From Gnetum montanum (lineage: Eukaryota > Streptophyta > Gnetopsida > Gnetales > Gnetaceae), in the NCBI GenBank assembly GCA_015680685.1, contig MNCI01022386.1, forward strand, positions 319,787 through 383,786: DNA of 64,000 nucleotides, read 5' to 3'. Under the pieces are notes generated by a model that was given only the letters and a program-made list of their open reading frames with translations, did not search any database and had not been told where the DNA came from. Position 1 is the first letter of the stretch; every line of letters starts with the position of its first letter. Below, piece after piece: positions 9,870 to 20,834 of the stretch. The translations under genes were made by a program, and so were the position numbers.

Positions 9870-12725
9870 TGCTTTAGTTGCATAGTTGCTTCCTAATCCG
9901 GTGTGGGTTAGGGGGCGCGTAGGGCCTAGATGGTATGATGTGGTACTCGCCTTGACCTTCGTCAGCTATGTCAAAGAGCAATTCTACCCACAAAGCATCC
10001 TCTGGGAGGTTAGTGGCTCCCTTTGGTTTCTCAGGTTGGTCTACCTCACATGTATCACCCTTATCCTTCACGGGAGGCGTGTCATCGGGGAACTCCACCT
10101 CTGATCCTTGTTTAGTGTCAATGTTGCTAATGGTCAGAGGGGCTAAATTGTCACCATAGATGATAACCTCTCAACCTTTGTATGGAAGGTGGATTTCTTG
10201 GTGGATAGGGGAGGAGATGGTCTGCAGCTGGGCTAACTAGGGCCTACCTAAGATAAGGTTGAAACTTGGCATCTCCTCAATGACAATGAATTCTGCGGTG
10301 GTGGGGAATTGCTCCCCTACCACAAAGGCTATCATGATTGTTCCCCTCACAACAATGCGCAAACCATTGAAGGATTTGAGGCATGTTGTCTTTGTTGGTT
10401 TGAGTTGGTCGACAACTATGTATGGGATGACATTAGTTGCTGCCCCGTCATCAATGTGCACCTTGTGGATTTTGCACTACCCAACGCAGATTGTGATAAA
10501 CATTGGCATAGTGATGACTTGACCCTTCTTAGGGTCCACCTTGATTGCCTCATCACGAAACACTAGGGGCATTGAACTCGACTCTTGTGGGGTAGGGGGT
10601 AGCATCACAACATGGATGGATTGTTCATCCACTGGGATGTCCCCCGTAACAGGAATGGAGGTCAGCATGCAAACTAACGCTTCATGATGGGTGGAGGAGG
10701 TCATTATTAGGTCATACAAGCTTAGTGTTGTCTTTTTCTGTTTCAAGGCTTGTTTGACCTGGGCTAATGCATCAAGGAAGTCCTTTCCACTATTTGCTAC
10801 TTTGTTGTTGGCCTTCATCTCCTCCATGCGGCCCAAGAGATGGATCTCTCTTGGAGGGGATTTGGGCTTTTCCTGCCTTGCTTGCTTTGGAGCCTCAGTG
10901 CTTTGTTGTTGGTCGCTTATTATGGTCGTCTCGGTTGATTGGGCCATGGGGACAGAGGACAAGGGGATGGGCTTTGGGGGGCCTAGTGCCCTTTGCTCTT
11001 GGTTTTGCCTAAGCATTTGATCGACGAGGCGCTCGTTGGGCCTTCTGGGTTGCCATCTTGCTTGCCTGTTTATGTCGCTTGCAGGATGGGGTCTCGGGCG
11101 AGTAGGGACTAATGCATTTCCCACCAGTGGACTCCAAGCAGGTGGGGAGTCTGCACGTTGCAGCACCCTTACAACAAAGGATGATTGGGTGGTTGCTGCT
11201 GCAACATGTTGCGGGACCCTAACCACAAAGGGTGTTATGGGTGCCCGAGGTGGTGCCCTGATAATGAAAGGGGTTCTTGAACCGGTTGAGGTCAGGGAGG
11301 CCCCAGCGTCATCAGAGGGCACATGAACCATGAATGGCTCCTACGTCGATTCTGAGTCGTCAATGCTAATAGTGTTGATGGTGTACCCTGCATTGCTTGC
11401 GTTGAGAGGGTTGTTGTAGATCCTCATTGATTTTGGGGGTGAACTAGGTTGGTTGCATCAAGAACCAGCTCACCTCGATCAATCATGTGTTGCACATCAT
11501 CTTGTAAGGCCATGCAGAAATTTGTGTCATGACTAGAAAATTGGTGATACTGGCAAAACCGGTCCCCTTCATCATTGTATTTGGTGAATTGGGGTAATGG
11601 GATCCCGGTGGGCAATGGTAGTGGTGGAACCACAAGATTGATTGGATTGTCTTCGTAAAAGTCCATCACATAGACGATTTTAGAGGAGGTGGCCTTGAGC
11701 TGCTTCACCTCTTTGGTCAGAGTCTAAATGAGTTGAAACATTTGATCTAGACTTAGGGTGGTTGTGGCGGGCTGCATCGGTTGTGCTACTTGTTGTCCTG
11801 TTTGGGTGGCCCATGACTTGGCTCTAGGTTGTGTGACCACACACGATGCTTGTTGCATGGGTTGTGTGACGGACACATCGCTTGGCCCCCACCACATGTT
11901 TGTGGGTTGGGCCATTGTGAAGGGTGCTGACATGATAGACGAGATGAATGATGCTTCAGTCGTATGCGGCTAAGAGATGTGCACGGTGTGCACATAAGGT
12001 TGCGTAGGTGCAACAATTAATTGTACAAAAGGCTGGAGAGGTTGAATAGGCTAAACAAGCTGAATGGGCTAAACAGGTTGAATAGACTAAGCAAATTGAA
12101 TGGGTTGCAAAGGTATGACCAAGGGCAAGCTAAAAGAAAAGCTAAAAGGGAGTGCAACATCTTGGCATGTTTGCTGTGTTTGGTGGGCTGCTACCACAAG
12201 TGTTGACTTGGGTGGTGACACTTGGTTGACGAATGTCTCTAAGAAGACAAATGGGCAAGACAACGGGGGAATGAAAGCAGAGGTTGGAGGTTGGAATGAG
12301 GTGTGGAATGAGTCATCATGCTCAGATTGAGCTTCAAACTCATCTTGCTCCTCTTGCAAGGGCTCATCGTACTCCGTCCCTGTCTCGTGCCCAAGGTTTT
12401 GGATGCGGTTATCTAGCATCCATTGGTAGGGCTTCATGAGTGGAATGAATTCCATAGTGGAGGAGAAGTATTTCTTTCCGTTTCGGTGTATGAGCTCAAA
12501 ACTACATTTGGCTTCCATTTCTTGGCAGTCTATGTATAAACCCGCATGGAGTTTTCTGCAAACGAAGTTATATTGCTCGTCATTAAGCACCATGAACTTG
12601 GGAGGTAGGTTGTGCAACCTAAAGGATTGCCTTTGCTCTAGGACAAGACCAAGAGGATGGTCAATTTGGATCTCTTGTTGAACGGGCCGGTACCGTGCTT
12701 GAAGCGGAGGTCGAAGGCTGCTCAA
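9870..12725 (-). pseudogene. Element I gag-protease, interrupted by stops
   Basis: Read right to left. It begins near 12725 with MSSLRPPLQARYRPV. A proline/glutamine-rich part has six-residue QPIQ repeats, several turned into stops. Next comes a gag zinc-binding-like motif, FCQYHQFSSHDTNFC (about 11590-11500), followed by DDVQHMIDRGEL, as in plant Tat/Athila gags. A basic linker with a SLYDLIMTS block follows (about 10720-10690). The retropepsin (10461-10237) has HIDDGAATNVIP as its active-site loop and ends FNLILGRPWL. A tail continues to about 9870. At least half a dozen in-frame stops break the chain, mostly explicable as C-to-T or G-to-A changes. The protein would package element RNA and be cleaved by the protease; this copy cannot make it whole. 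Confidence 0.8.
12024..12110 (-). repeat. 18-bp coding minisatellite in gag
   Basis: Units such as GTTGAATAGGCTAAACAA recur every 18 bp, four to five times. On the - strand they encode a repeating hexapeptide around QPIQ. Several glutamine codons have become TAG. Confidence 0.8.
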
Positions 12726-13140
12726 GATTCATGATGCAAGGGGAAAATGCAAAAAGTTGCTGTTTGCAAAAGGGAGAGAGAGAAAAAAGGCTAACTCTGC
12801 TAATTCGAATAACAATTAAGTGCAGAAATGCAGAAAAAGCAGCTAAGTATAAAATTGCTGAAAAAACAACCAAGTGTAGAAAAACGTAGAAAAAATGGCT
12901 AAGCGTAAATTGTTGAAAAAATGGTTAACTCTGGGACTACGCTTAGAGTTGACTATGCTCAATATGCTGTGAGCTGGCTACGCTCTCCTGAGCACCCAAA
13001 ATTTGGCTAAGTGTAAGGTATATGCTTTGGTGTTGTCGAGTGGGAGTCCATGGGAACTGACGATGGGGACCAATTTACACGGGGGTGTAGAGAGCACGCA
13101 AGGCAACGACCAAGGGGGATTGCAAAAAGAAATGGTAGAG

Positions 13141-13158
13141 GCCCTCCTTTTAGCACCA
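13141..13158 (-). other. Primer-binding site of element I (probable)
   Basis: On the - strand TGGTGCTAAAAGGAGGGC begins six bases inside the 5' LTR. It opens with TGG, the complement of the tRNA CCA end. The matching tRNA was not identified. Confidence 0.55.
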
Positions 13159-13164
13159 AAAAAT

Positions 13165-14791
13165 TGTAGCGACCAAAAATGTTGGAGGTTGGAATAGTGC
13201 ATCGAGAGGTTCACCGTCGTACAGCTTTGACCTCACGTTTGCATGAGGGCTTGTTGGAAATGGAGGCGGGGTGCCCAGAATTGTCTTGTCGATCGAACTG
13301 GGACTTATGGGATGTTACGCCAAAACGAATGCCAAGGGTTTGCACGGTGTTCACAACGTCCATGGTGGCAACTAGGGTGAGCGTAGTTGGGGTTTCCGGT
13401 GCAAAACGAGAGTGCAAATGCGCGAATATGTGCAGAAAAATAGTGAGAAATACTAGTAAAATGCTAGAATGTGATTAAAAATGCCAAAAAAATGCATAGG
13501 GAGTAAGTGAGAGAGAAAGTGGCACCACCCCAAACAAGGGGAGTGTAGTTAATTGCAAGAAAAGGTGAGGAGGTATGTGATGTACAGATAGGCATAGTAG
13601 GTAGCGTAGTCATAGTTTTAGGGTGTTTAGGTTGCGAAAATTGATGTCCACTGTGAAGTTTGAACCTGCCAGGTTGGTTGCTGCGGTGTCCTACAAGCTG
13701 TGGTGGTTTGCAGGGTGCAACGATGCTATGGTGGCGTGCAATGGTGCCAAGTGCTATCCCAAAGTTCGCCAAAATGCCAAGTGTGCTCAGATGCTAGATG
13801 CCAAGAATGGCAATGCTCAGATTTGCCAACCCCTAGAACGTTGAGCGCTAGGGTATTTATAGGCCTAGGGTTAGCGCGATTCGTGGATTGGGCGCCATGT
13901 GGCAGAGGGGTAGTTGAGACTACGATAGACCCAACTACGCTCCCACTCAAGCAAATGATGTTTTTCTAGTGTGCTCCAATGGACCTTGTGAAATTGCTAG
14001 ACTGTGACTACGCTACTAAGATTGCATGTGCAAGTGCTAAAGAGATTGCAATGTACTTGAAAACAATGCAAATAGTGCAGTTTTGGAGACTACGCTGTCC
14101 ACTTTCTTGAGTGGTGTTGAGTGTAGGTACAATTTTGCGGGCAAATGGGGGGTGCAAAAGAAATGCAAATTGTTGATCCTGCTTGCTGAAGGAATGTTGA
14201 AGCTGAGATGAAGGCCAGTGCCGAGTTTTGGAGGCTTTTGGAGGTGGTTTTGCTTGACTACGTTGACTACACTCCAGAGTGTAGTTCCAACAATTAGCCA
14301 AATTCTGCAAAAAGTGTGGTCCAGTGTAGATTACGCTGACTACACTTTAGAGCGTAGTCTCGGTAGGGAGAGCGTAGCCTTGACACTTAGAAGAATCTGG
14401 CAGAAACTGATGTCCTCATGTAGACGACATTGACTACGCTCTAGAGCATAGTAGGGAGCGTAGCCTCAGACGTTAGAAAGTTTGCCAAACTGTTCCTTCC
14501 ATGCCAACCCAGCGTGACAGCTTCTAGCTTGACACTCAGGCAAATTCGCAAAACTGACCATTCCTGTGCAGACCACCACGCTAACTACACTTTGGAGCAT
14601 AGTCCTGGCAATGAGAGCATAAAATTTTGCAGTTGCTGTCGACACTTAGAAAAATCTTGCAAATCTAGGCTGTCTGTGTCAACTATGCTGAGTGGGGAGC
14701 ATAGTTTCAACACTCCGAAAAATTTGCCAAGTTTTGACACTTAGACAAATTTGCAGTTGAAACCCTGGAGACCAAATTTGGTGGTGTTTCA
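13165..14791 (-). repeat. Element I 5' LTR
   Basis: This 1,627-bp right-hand copy is 5' on the element strand. It starts TGTAGCGACC and ends GTGTTTCA, followed by the target duplication TTTCC. Palindromes lie at 14266-14285, 14339-14358, 14433-14452 and 14584-14603, and a TATA box at about 13852-13863. It has diverged visibly from the left LTR (substitutions plus about 70 bp net length difference), so the insertion is not recent. Confidence 0.93.
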
Positions 14792-14796
14792 TTTCC

Positions 14797-16670
14797 TACT
14801 CTGAACTCCCAAATTTTTTCTTTTCTATATCAATGAACTTTTCTTTCTCAATGTTCTTACCACTTTCGGTTATTATGTGCTTGCTTAGGAAAAGTTTCTG
14901 CACAAAGAACTGTCTTTTATGAATGCATTTACGTTCATAACCCTGTAAAGAGTACTACAGTGCGTTAGTACATCATAGAAAATACCATCATGGTACTTGC
15001 CCTGCTAGGAGATTATTGCTATGTTTCACATGGTCTGTGAGCACGGGAGCCTGAATACATGTATTGGGAAACCTTTTTAACTTTTTCATAATATTAATAT
15101 TATTATTTTGGTTGGTGGGGTTCCAGGGGAGACATGGGAGCGCATATAGAATGCAATTAGAAAATGGAATACATGTACTTAATAAAATAATGCAACTATT
15201 ATGGCAGTGATTGAGGACCAATGTTGAAACCACAACAATAAAAGGAGGCAACGGTGGTAGTAATGCTAGCCCTCAACTGAATTTTTAGTGCTGTTGCTAC
15301 CACTGGGCTAAAAGAATGTAAGTAACAGGCTGAAGCAATGGGAATCGCACTGATTCTAGGTAGTTTTTGACATGCAATAATGGATTCTACAAGATGCTTT
15401 CTCTTCAAGTGTGTTTGCAGTTAAGTCATTTCGTTTCCCACATTCATTTCATGCATTCCAATTTCAATCAGGATGAAACTAGACGAAGCTGGAAAGCAAT
15501 CTCATGAGAATTGTGGAAACTAGTACATTTAAGTTTAGAATTTTGGATGTCCTTTCAGCTGTTCTGGATTTTATTTCAATATGTTATATGTATACAACAG
15601 ACAGTGCCAGGTTGCAGCTGCAGGACAAGGTATTATAGTGGCCGTAAATTGCCGTTTTTGGATATAGGTTTGCACGCATCTGGGATGCGCTGACAATACA
15701 TCATGAGTGTGCTCCCGTTCCCGGAGTGCAGAGATTTTTAGGGAGCATGCTTTCATGTAACCCTGGATTATTGCTTATGCATATAGGTACAATTCTGTGA
15801 TAGAGTTTTTTCTTTAGCACTAATTTGACTATTTAAATATCAGAAATAATATTTTATCATACAGCTGAAGTCTTTCATTAATTATCATTGTCAATTACAT
15901 AAGCACAATTAAGGGGTTGTTGGAAACCAGATTAAGGAATGCTATCATTCATGCTTGGTAATAAATAAACAGAGATCAATTGCACACTTTGAAATCCAAC
16001 ACAAATGCAGCTTGCCATCAGTTTTTAAGCGATATGTACTTGCTGCAAAAACTTGTAAATTCTTTAAAAATTTGATCTAGACCAATTTTGAATCAGCATA
16101 TAGCATTTTATTCTCATCGAGCATGCAGATTCATTCAGCAGACTGAGTCTGCTAAATATAAATGCTGTAAAAGATATCGTTTAAATTGTTGCACCTGAGT
16201 CCCGTGATTACAACTCTGATGTAGGTTGAGATCTGTAATACCGATGATTTGGATTGATATTGTGCCTGCGGGATATTCTTACACGTGTGTAGTTTATATT
16301 ACAAGTTAAAGAGCAATTGTCAGATGTTCTCTTTACAATTGCCCTGAAATTTTCTATTTTAAAATATTTTCTTTAGTTTTGCCTAAATTTTTGTCATTTT
16401 CTAATATAACACATGCCTCCTGTAGAGTCACTTTCAATGAAGTCAATATTTGCTCTAAGGTCTTACTTGTATTATTCGTTTCAAGTACAATGATTAATTA
16501 CTGGGTATACTGAATCTATGAAACAAATTCATTTATTTGTCTAATTGAATGCTTTGCTAGATAGATAATTGTATATAAGATGCTTTCATTTTTATCTTAC
16601 AATACATGCAAATGTACAGACACACAGACACACAGACCCCATTAACGCACTGTTGCTAAGCTTTTTGTAG
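14797..16670. other. Intron sequence, nothing recognised
   Basis: This is the ALG5 intron downstream of element I. I found no exon, tRNA-like sequence or repeat shared with the rest of the window. The last 30 bases form the branch and acceptor region of exon 16671. Confidence 0.4.
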
Positions 16671-16735
16671 TGTGGGTTCAAAATGTTCACAAGATCTGCA
16701 GCACGACAACTTTTCAAAAATCTTCGTTTGAGAAG
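16671..16735 (+). CDS. ALG5: ALG5 exon (CGFKMFTR block)
   Basis: This 65-nt exon has acceptor TTTTTGTAG and donor GTAACC. It encodes CGFKMFTRSAARQLFKNLRL plus an arginine and two bases of the next codon (phase 2). The block directly follows KDTQ in ALG5 proteins and is among their most conserved parts. It is the first exon after the 13.3 kb intron, and its intact frame argues that the intron is still removed. Confidence 0.93.
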
Positions 16736-17323
16736 GTAACCGTTCTTTTCTATTAATTTTTCCCAATATATGTCTTTTTCAGTGGGTTGCAGTGGGCAAA
16801 TATTCATTAGAAAATAAATTTGTGATTCCGTGATACGTAAGTTACAATTGTGCATAGTGCATACCCACAATCATGTGCGTGCACGCTATGTTTCAAGGTC
16901 GTTGCAGTTATGTGCATATCGGTATATATGTATGGTTTCAGATATAGATATTGAGACAAGGAAACTCGGTGCTGTTTACACTATAACCTCTACCCACATA
17001 GCAGGGTAGATGTTACTCAGTATAAGATTACATATAAATTTAGAACTACATGTAAATTTGTTAATGGATAGTTTTAGATAGATTCAATATTTTATATTTT
17101 GAAAATCATCCGTTTTTTCCAGCCAAGATTGAATCAATTTTTCCCGACAAAATCCATACTTTAATGACTTTTTTTTTTTTAAATATCAAAGTTGAGTTTG
17201 AGAATAGTATTTGTAATTGGCTTCTTTGTGAAAGTTGTGTTACAAGCATTTACGACTCTAATCATTAGGAAGCAAATGGTAGAAAATTTTTTCAAGGGGT
17301 GATTAGAAAGAGCATGAAATTAT

Positions 17324-17505
17324 CTAAATGTGTCTTTTGTAAGAATGTCACAAAAAATCTTCAGTTTGTTAGACGTCTTTCTGTAGGCTAAAAATGATGG
17401 AGAATCATTCTTTTCTAAATGTGTCTTTTGTAAGAGTGTCACAAAAAATCTCAGGTTTGTTAAACGTCTTTCTGTAGGCTACAAATGATGGAGAATCATT
17501 CTTTT
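17324..17505. repeat. 91-bp tandem duplication in the last ALG5 intron
   Basis: CTAAATGTGTCTTTTGTAAG begins at 17324 and again at 17415. The two copies match through ATGATGGAGAATCATTCTTTT with few differences. It ends about 110 bp before the final acceptor. Confidence 0.9.
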
Positions 17506-17616
17506 CTAATTCTATCCTAAATTGAATGTCGGGACTATTTTATCGTTTCTGTTGATAGTTATCCTACTCTGGATACTAAATAATGTTCCTTTTTTTTTTT
17601 GCCCTATTGTTTGCAG

Positions 17617-17803
17617 GTGGTGTTTTGATGTTGAGCTTGTTTACCTCTGCAAAGTACTGAATATTCCAATATATGAAATTGCTGTTACCTGGACAGAAAT
17701 ACCAGGCTCAAAGGTTCGTATCACAAGCATCGTGCATATGCTTTTGGAAATGGCTTGTATTCGTTTGGGATATGGCCTCCGTGTTTGGAAAATATACGAG
17801 TGA
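17617..17803 (+). CDS. ALG5: ALG5 last exon
   Basis: The acceptor TTTGCAG follows a run of T. The split codon completes RW, and then CFDVELVYLCK, the family's conserved hallmark, follows. After PGSKV the C terminus reads ITSIVHMLLEMACIRLGYGL and ends VWKIYE before TGA. Exons in the window give about 230 residues of an enzyme usually near 330. The segment after PGSKV differs from angiosperm ALG5 but keeps the hydrophobic pattern. Length and motifs fit a functional C terminus. Confidence 0.92.
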
Positions 17804-19145
17804 GACATATTATTAGCCTAGAAAGAAGGACATTTTCATGTAGAACATTCCCCTGGGAGTAAATGACGAGGGGAAATTCTTTTTGGCTTTGGATTATGTT
17901 ATTTAATGTTTCAGATTCTTTAGGGCTAGAGTCAAGTGGTCAAAATATCTAAACATAAATGATGTTGTGTCAGTTGTCCTGAGGCTAAGCCCTTTGGATT
18001 TTATGATGGCATGGCCTCAAATGCAGTAGCAAGACACAAATCTTAGGAGCGTCAAAGTTTATTCCGAATTTTGGAGCATCAAAGTACCCATGATAGAGTC
18101 TGTTGCTTGGAATGATGCGGAATTATATGTGTTTTAACTTCAGGCTTCATACTAGAGGTCTTACAGCATTATATTTTGAAGAGCGACTGTGTTCAAAAGC
18201 TTCCTTGGTAATAGTGGTTCTGTTGCATGTTCTAGCTCTCTATGTTAAGTGCAGGTAGAATATTAAAGGTTAACCTCCCAAGGCGAAGTTCTTGATGTTG
18301 GTTTTTAAAGATCGTGTCAACAAGAAGCGCCCGTTTTTGTTTTCTGGTGTTGCTTTCTTTTAGGCTAAGTCAAATCGGTAATCAATGTTACGAGGTAAGT
18401 CTTGTAATTTACGAGGTAATTCAAATCTGGATCAGTGTTGGTTTCCTTGACGCATATTTTAGCATTTGTATAAATATGAGTTAATTATTCTTTTTAGAAA
18501 TAACCGTAGTTGATAGAGATGGATGACTCGTGTGAAGAGTGATGTTTTTAAACGAGGTTTGACGAACTTCATGTTAAACATCATATCACCCATTATAGTG
18601 ATGTAACAATTTGGTGAATGAAATTGAAATAGGAGTTAAAAATTGGATGATTATTTAATGAATTTTTTATAGGCATGTAATTTTTCGGGTAAGGTTTGGA
18701 CCCACACTCGATCCCACTAGGTATTTGTTAGGATATGTATTCCATACGCAAAATATTGATTGATATTGAGTTGGTGTAACAAATCCTTAGGGTTTATAGT
18801 ATTATAAATATAGTTTAATTTTTAATTTTAAGAAAGTTTTTCATTCCTACGTAATATTTGTGGGAGAAGAAGCAAATTAATTGAGCTACCTTTCATTGGT
18901 AGAAATAGATAAGAGGGTGGGATAAGTTTTGGGGTGGGTGGGTATGTTGGAACCTTAAATAATTTGATTATAGGAATATCCTAAGATGTATAGCCAATAG
19001 GATACATTAGCTTAGTTATATATTTAATATGTATAACTATAATTTGCTATTTTACCAAATTTTATGTATTTCAAATTTTATTCTTTGTGCATTACAATAA
19101 AAGGACACATAGAATCCATAGATTGTTTGGAGCAATTATGTTGGT
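17804..19145. other. ALG5 3' flank and intergenic DNA
   Basis: The first few hundred bases are probably the 3' UTR; I could not place a poly(A) signal confidently. The rest is AT-rich with no recognisable gene. Confidence 0.4.
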
Positions 19146-19341
19146 GTTATGGATGAAATATTATTTATTGTTACAAATAAGCTTTCTTTGGAATGTTATG
19201 GATGAAATCTTATTTAGCGTTATTGATGAGCTTTTCTTGTAGCATTATGGATGAAATATTATTTAGCATTGCGAATAAGCTCTCCTTGGAGAATTATGGA
19301 TGATATATTATTAAGCATCATCTTGGTAGTTGGCCTCTTGA
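19146..19341. repeat. 49-bp tandem repeat
   Basis: GTTATGGATGAAATATTATTT-like units start at 19146, 19195, 19244 and 19293, a constant period of 49 bp. Units differ by several substitutions. Confidence 0.85.
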
Positions 19342-20452
19342 CCAAAATTAGAAAAATTATAGATTACATTGATGTTTTAAATATGATTTGATTTCACAAC
19401 GTCTTTCCTAACAAGGCAAAAGCCAAGTAATGGTGGGATAAATTTTGGTGGGGTGCAATGGGGCATTGGAATCCAAAAGAATGACTATAATTACACCCCA
19501 AAAATTATAGTTAACATGATACATTAGATGAATCAAGTATGTCTCAAGTGTGACTCAATGATGCCTCAAGTATGACTCAAATCAGTAATCTCTTACCTAA
19601 CAAGGTCATGAGCCAACCATTTTAGCTACATCACTTGAATACCCAATGTTTGTATTTTCTAAAATATGAATAATAATGTGATTGCTTTAAACCTAAATCA
19701 AATTTGCAAGTTGTCACATACAGAACAATAGACTTACTAGTTCACTTGTGCTTTAATTCTACCATGATCATTAATGATATGTAATTTGTATATTAAGATT
19801 TGTAATTCTATTATAATCATTATCATAGTCATCATTATCCTAGAGCCTTGTCCCAACAAAATGGTGTCATTGTGCTTGTTTCTTTACCCACACCCATCCC
19901 TAATGTGGGAATTCTTGCTTACTTTTCACAACATTAGGGAATGATGTTGCATGCCATTTATGGAGGATGCCTTAGCAAGTCCTTGCTCGTTTTGCATAGC
20001 AATCGGGCCTTGTGACTATTGCACATCGTTTTTGGGGAATGCCCTAGCATCTGCAAAATCTATAGAAGAACTCATCCATGAGAATTGGCAAAATTTTATA
20101 GCTAGTTGCCAACTTAATGCTAACTTTGTAGCTCTTTATAAAGGCGAAAAAAAAAAAAACTAAACTCATGTAGTTGACCCCATTTTATTGCAACAAAGCT
20201 AGGTTAATGATGATGATGGTGAGTTTTGCTTTAATTGTATCATAATCATTAATGACGTGATCTTTGTGGATTAAGATTTGTAATTTGCATGCTATATATA
20301 AGATGAAATTCAATAAAGACATGCTAAAGATGTAATGTTTGAGGTTTGAGATCTTGTACTATCATCATGTCAAGAGGTTCGTTCATTGTTTGACAAGGCA
20401 TTTTAGGCAATAGGGGCATCATTATATTCCTCTAATGTGTCATGCTAGATAT

Positions 20453-20830
20453 AAGGAACCACCACTGAGTGATAGTAAGGTGCTTGCTTTTTAAGTCTAA
20501 AAACTTAGGTTTGAGCCTACGTGTAACCACTCGAAAAAGGTTAGGCTTTCACCCATTCACTAACTCTTCTATGACCTTACCTTGGTACAATGAGCATTGA
20601 GCTTCTAGGTAATGACCCTTTTTTCATGTTGGCTATATAGTTAGGGGTATAAGGGACCATCATTTGGAGTGATGGTAAGGTGCTCATTTCTCAAGTTGAA
20701 GACTTGGGTTTGAGCTTAGGTGTACCCACTCAAAGAGGTTAGGCTATCACTCATTTTCTGATCCTTCCGAGACCCCACTTGGCAAGATGAGCATTGTAGC
20801 TCCCAGTGATGAGCATTGTAGCTCCCAGTT
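20453..20830 (+). repeat. Two tandem copies of a tRNA-like SINE or dispersed repeat
   Basis: Copies at about 20453-20620 and 20653-20830 share GAGTGATGGTAAGGTGCT, then an ACTTGGGTTTGAGC box resembling a Pol III B box, CACTC..AAGAGGTTAGGCT and GATGAGCATTG. A third copy lies inverted at about 35755-35895. The end of the second copy has an extra 21-bp duplication (GATGAGCATTGTAGCTCCCAG). The tRNA-derived reading is inference. Confidence 0.6.
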
Positions 20831-20834
20831 GATT

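Larger units (their letters stand above)
5808..14791 (-). mobile_element. Element I: complete non-autonomous gypsy-type LTR retroelement
   Basis: Two direct LTRs (5808-7364 and 13165-14791) flank 5.8 kb. The 5-bp duplication TTTCC occurs immediately outside both ends (5803-5807 and 14792-14796). LTR ends are TG/TA...CA. A primer-binding-site-like TGGTGC sequence adjoins the right LTR and a purine tract adjoins the left one, both read on the - strand, so transcription runs right to left, antisense to ALG5. The internal region codes for a broken gag and retropepsin (about 12725-9870). No RT, RNase H or integrase motif follows; the remaining 2.5 kb is repeat-rich non-coding DNA. Mobilisation would have needed enzymes from another element. 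Confidence 0.93.
3340..16670 (+). other. 13.3 kb ALG5 intron (phase 0) holding an LTR retroelement
   Basis: The donor GTTTAA follows ...KDTQ and the acceptor TTTTTGTAG precedes CGFKMFTR. These two peptides are contiguous in ALG5 proteins, so the whole 13,331 bp is one intron. Inside are a relic A-type LTR and the 8,984-bp element I, oriented antisense to the gene. The remaining stretches (about 4871-5802 and 14797-16670) contain nothing I recognise. Confidence 0.9.

Noticed and set aside
10691-11326. Several overlapping + strand frames of 80-110 codons
   Set aside because: They are shadows of the gag-protease frame on the - strand of element I.
16592-16870. 92-codon - strand frame over the ALG5 exon
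   Set aside because: It overlaps the ALG5 exon 16671-16735 antisense and matches nothing.
2436-17803. ALG5 as a pseudogene
   Set aside because: All six exons keep frame and splice sites with no internal stop, and conserved motifs are intact. The size of the intron alone is not evidence of death.
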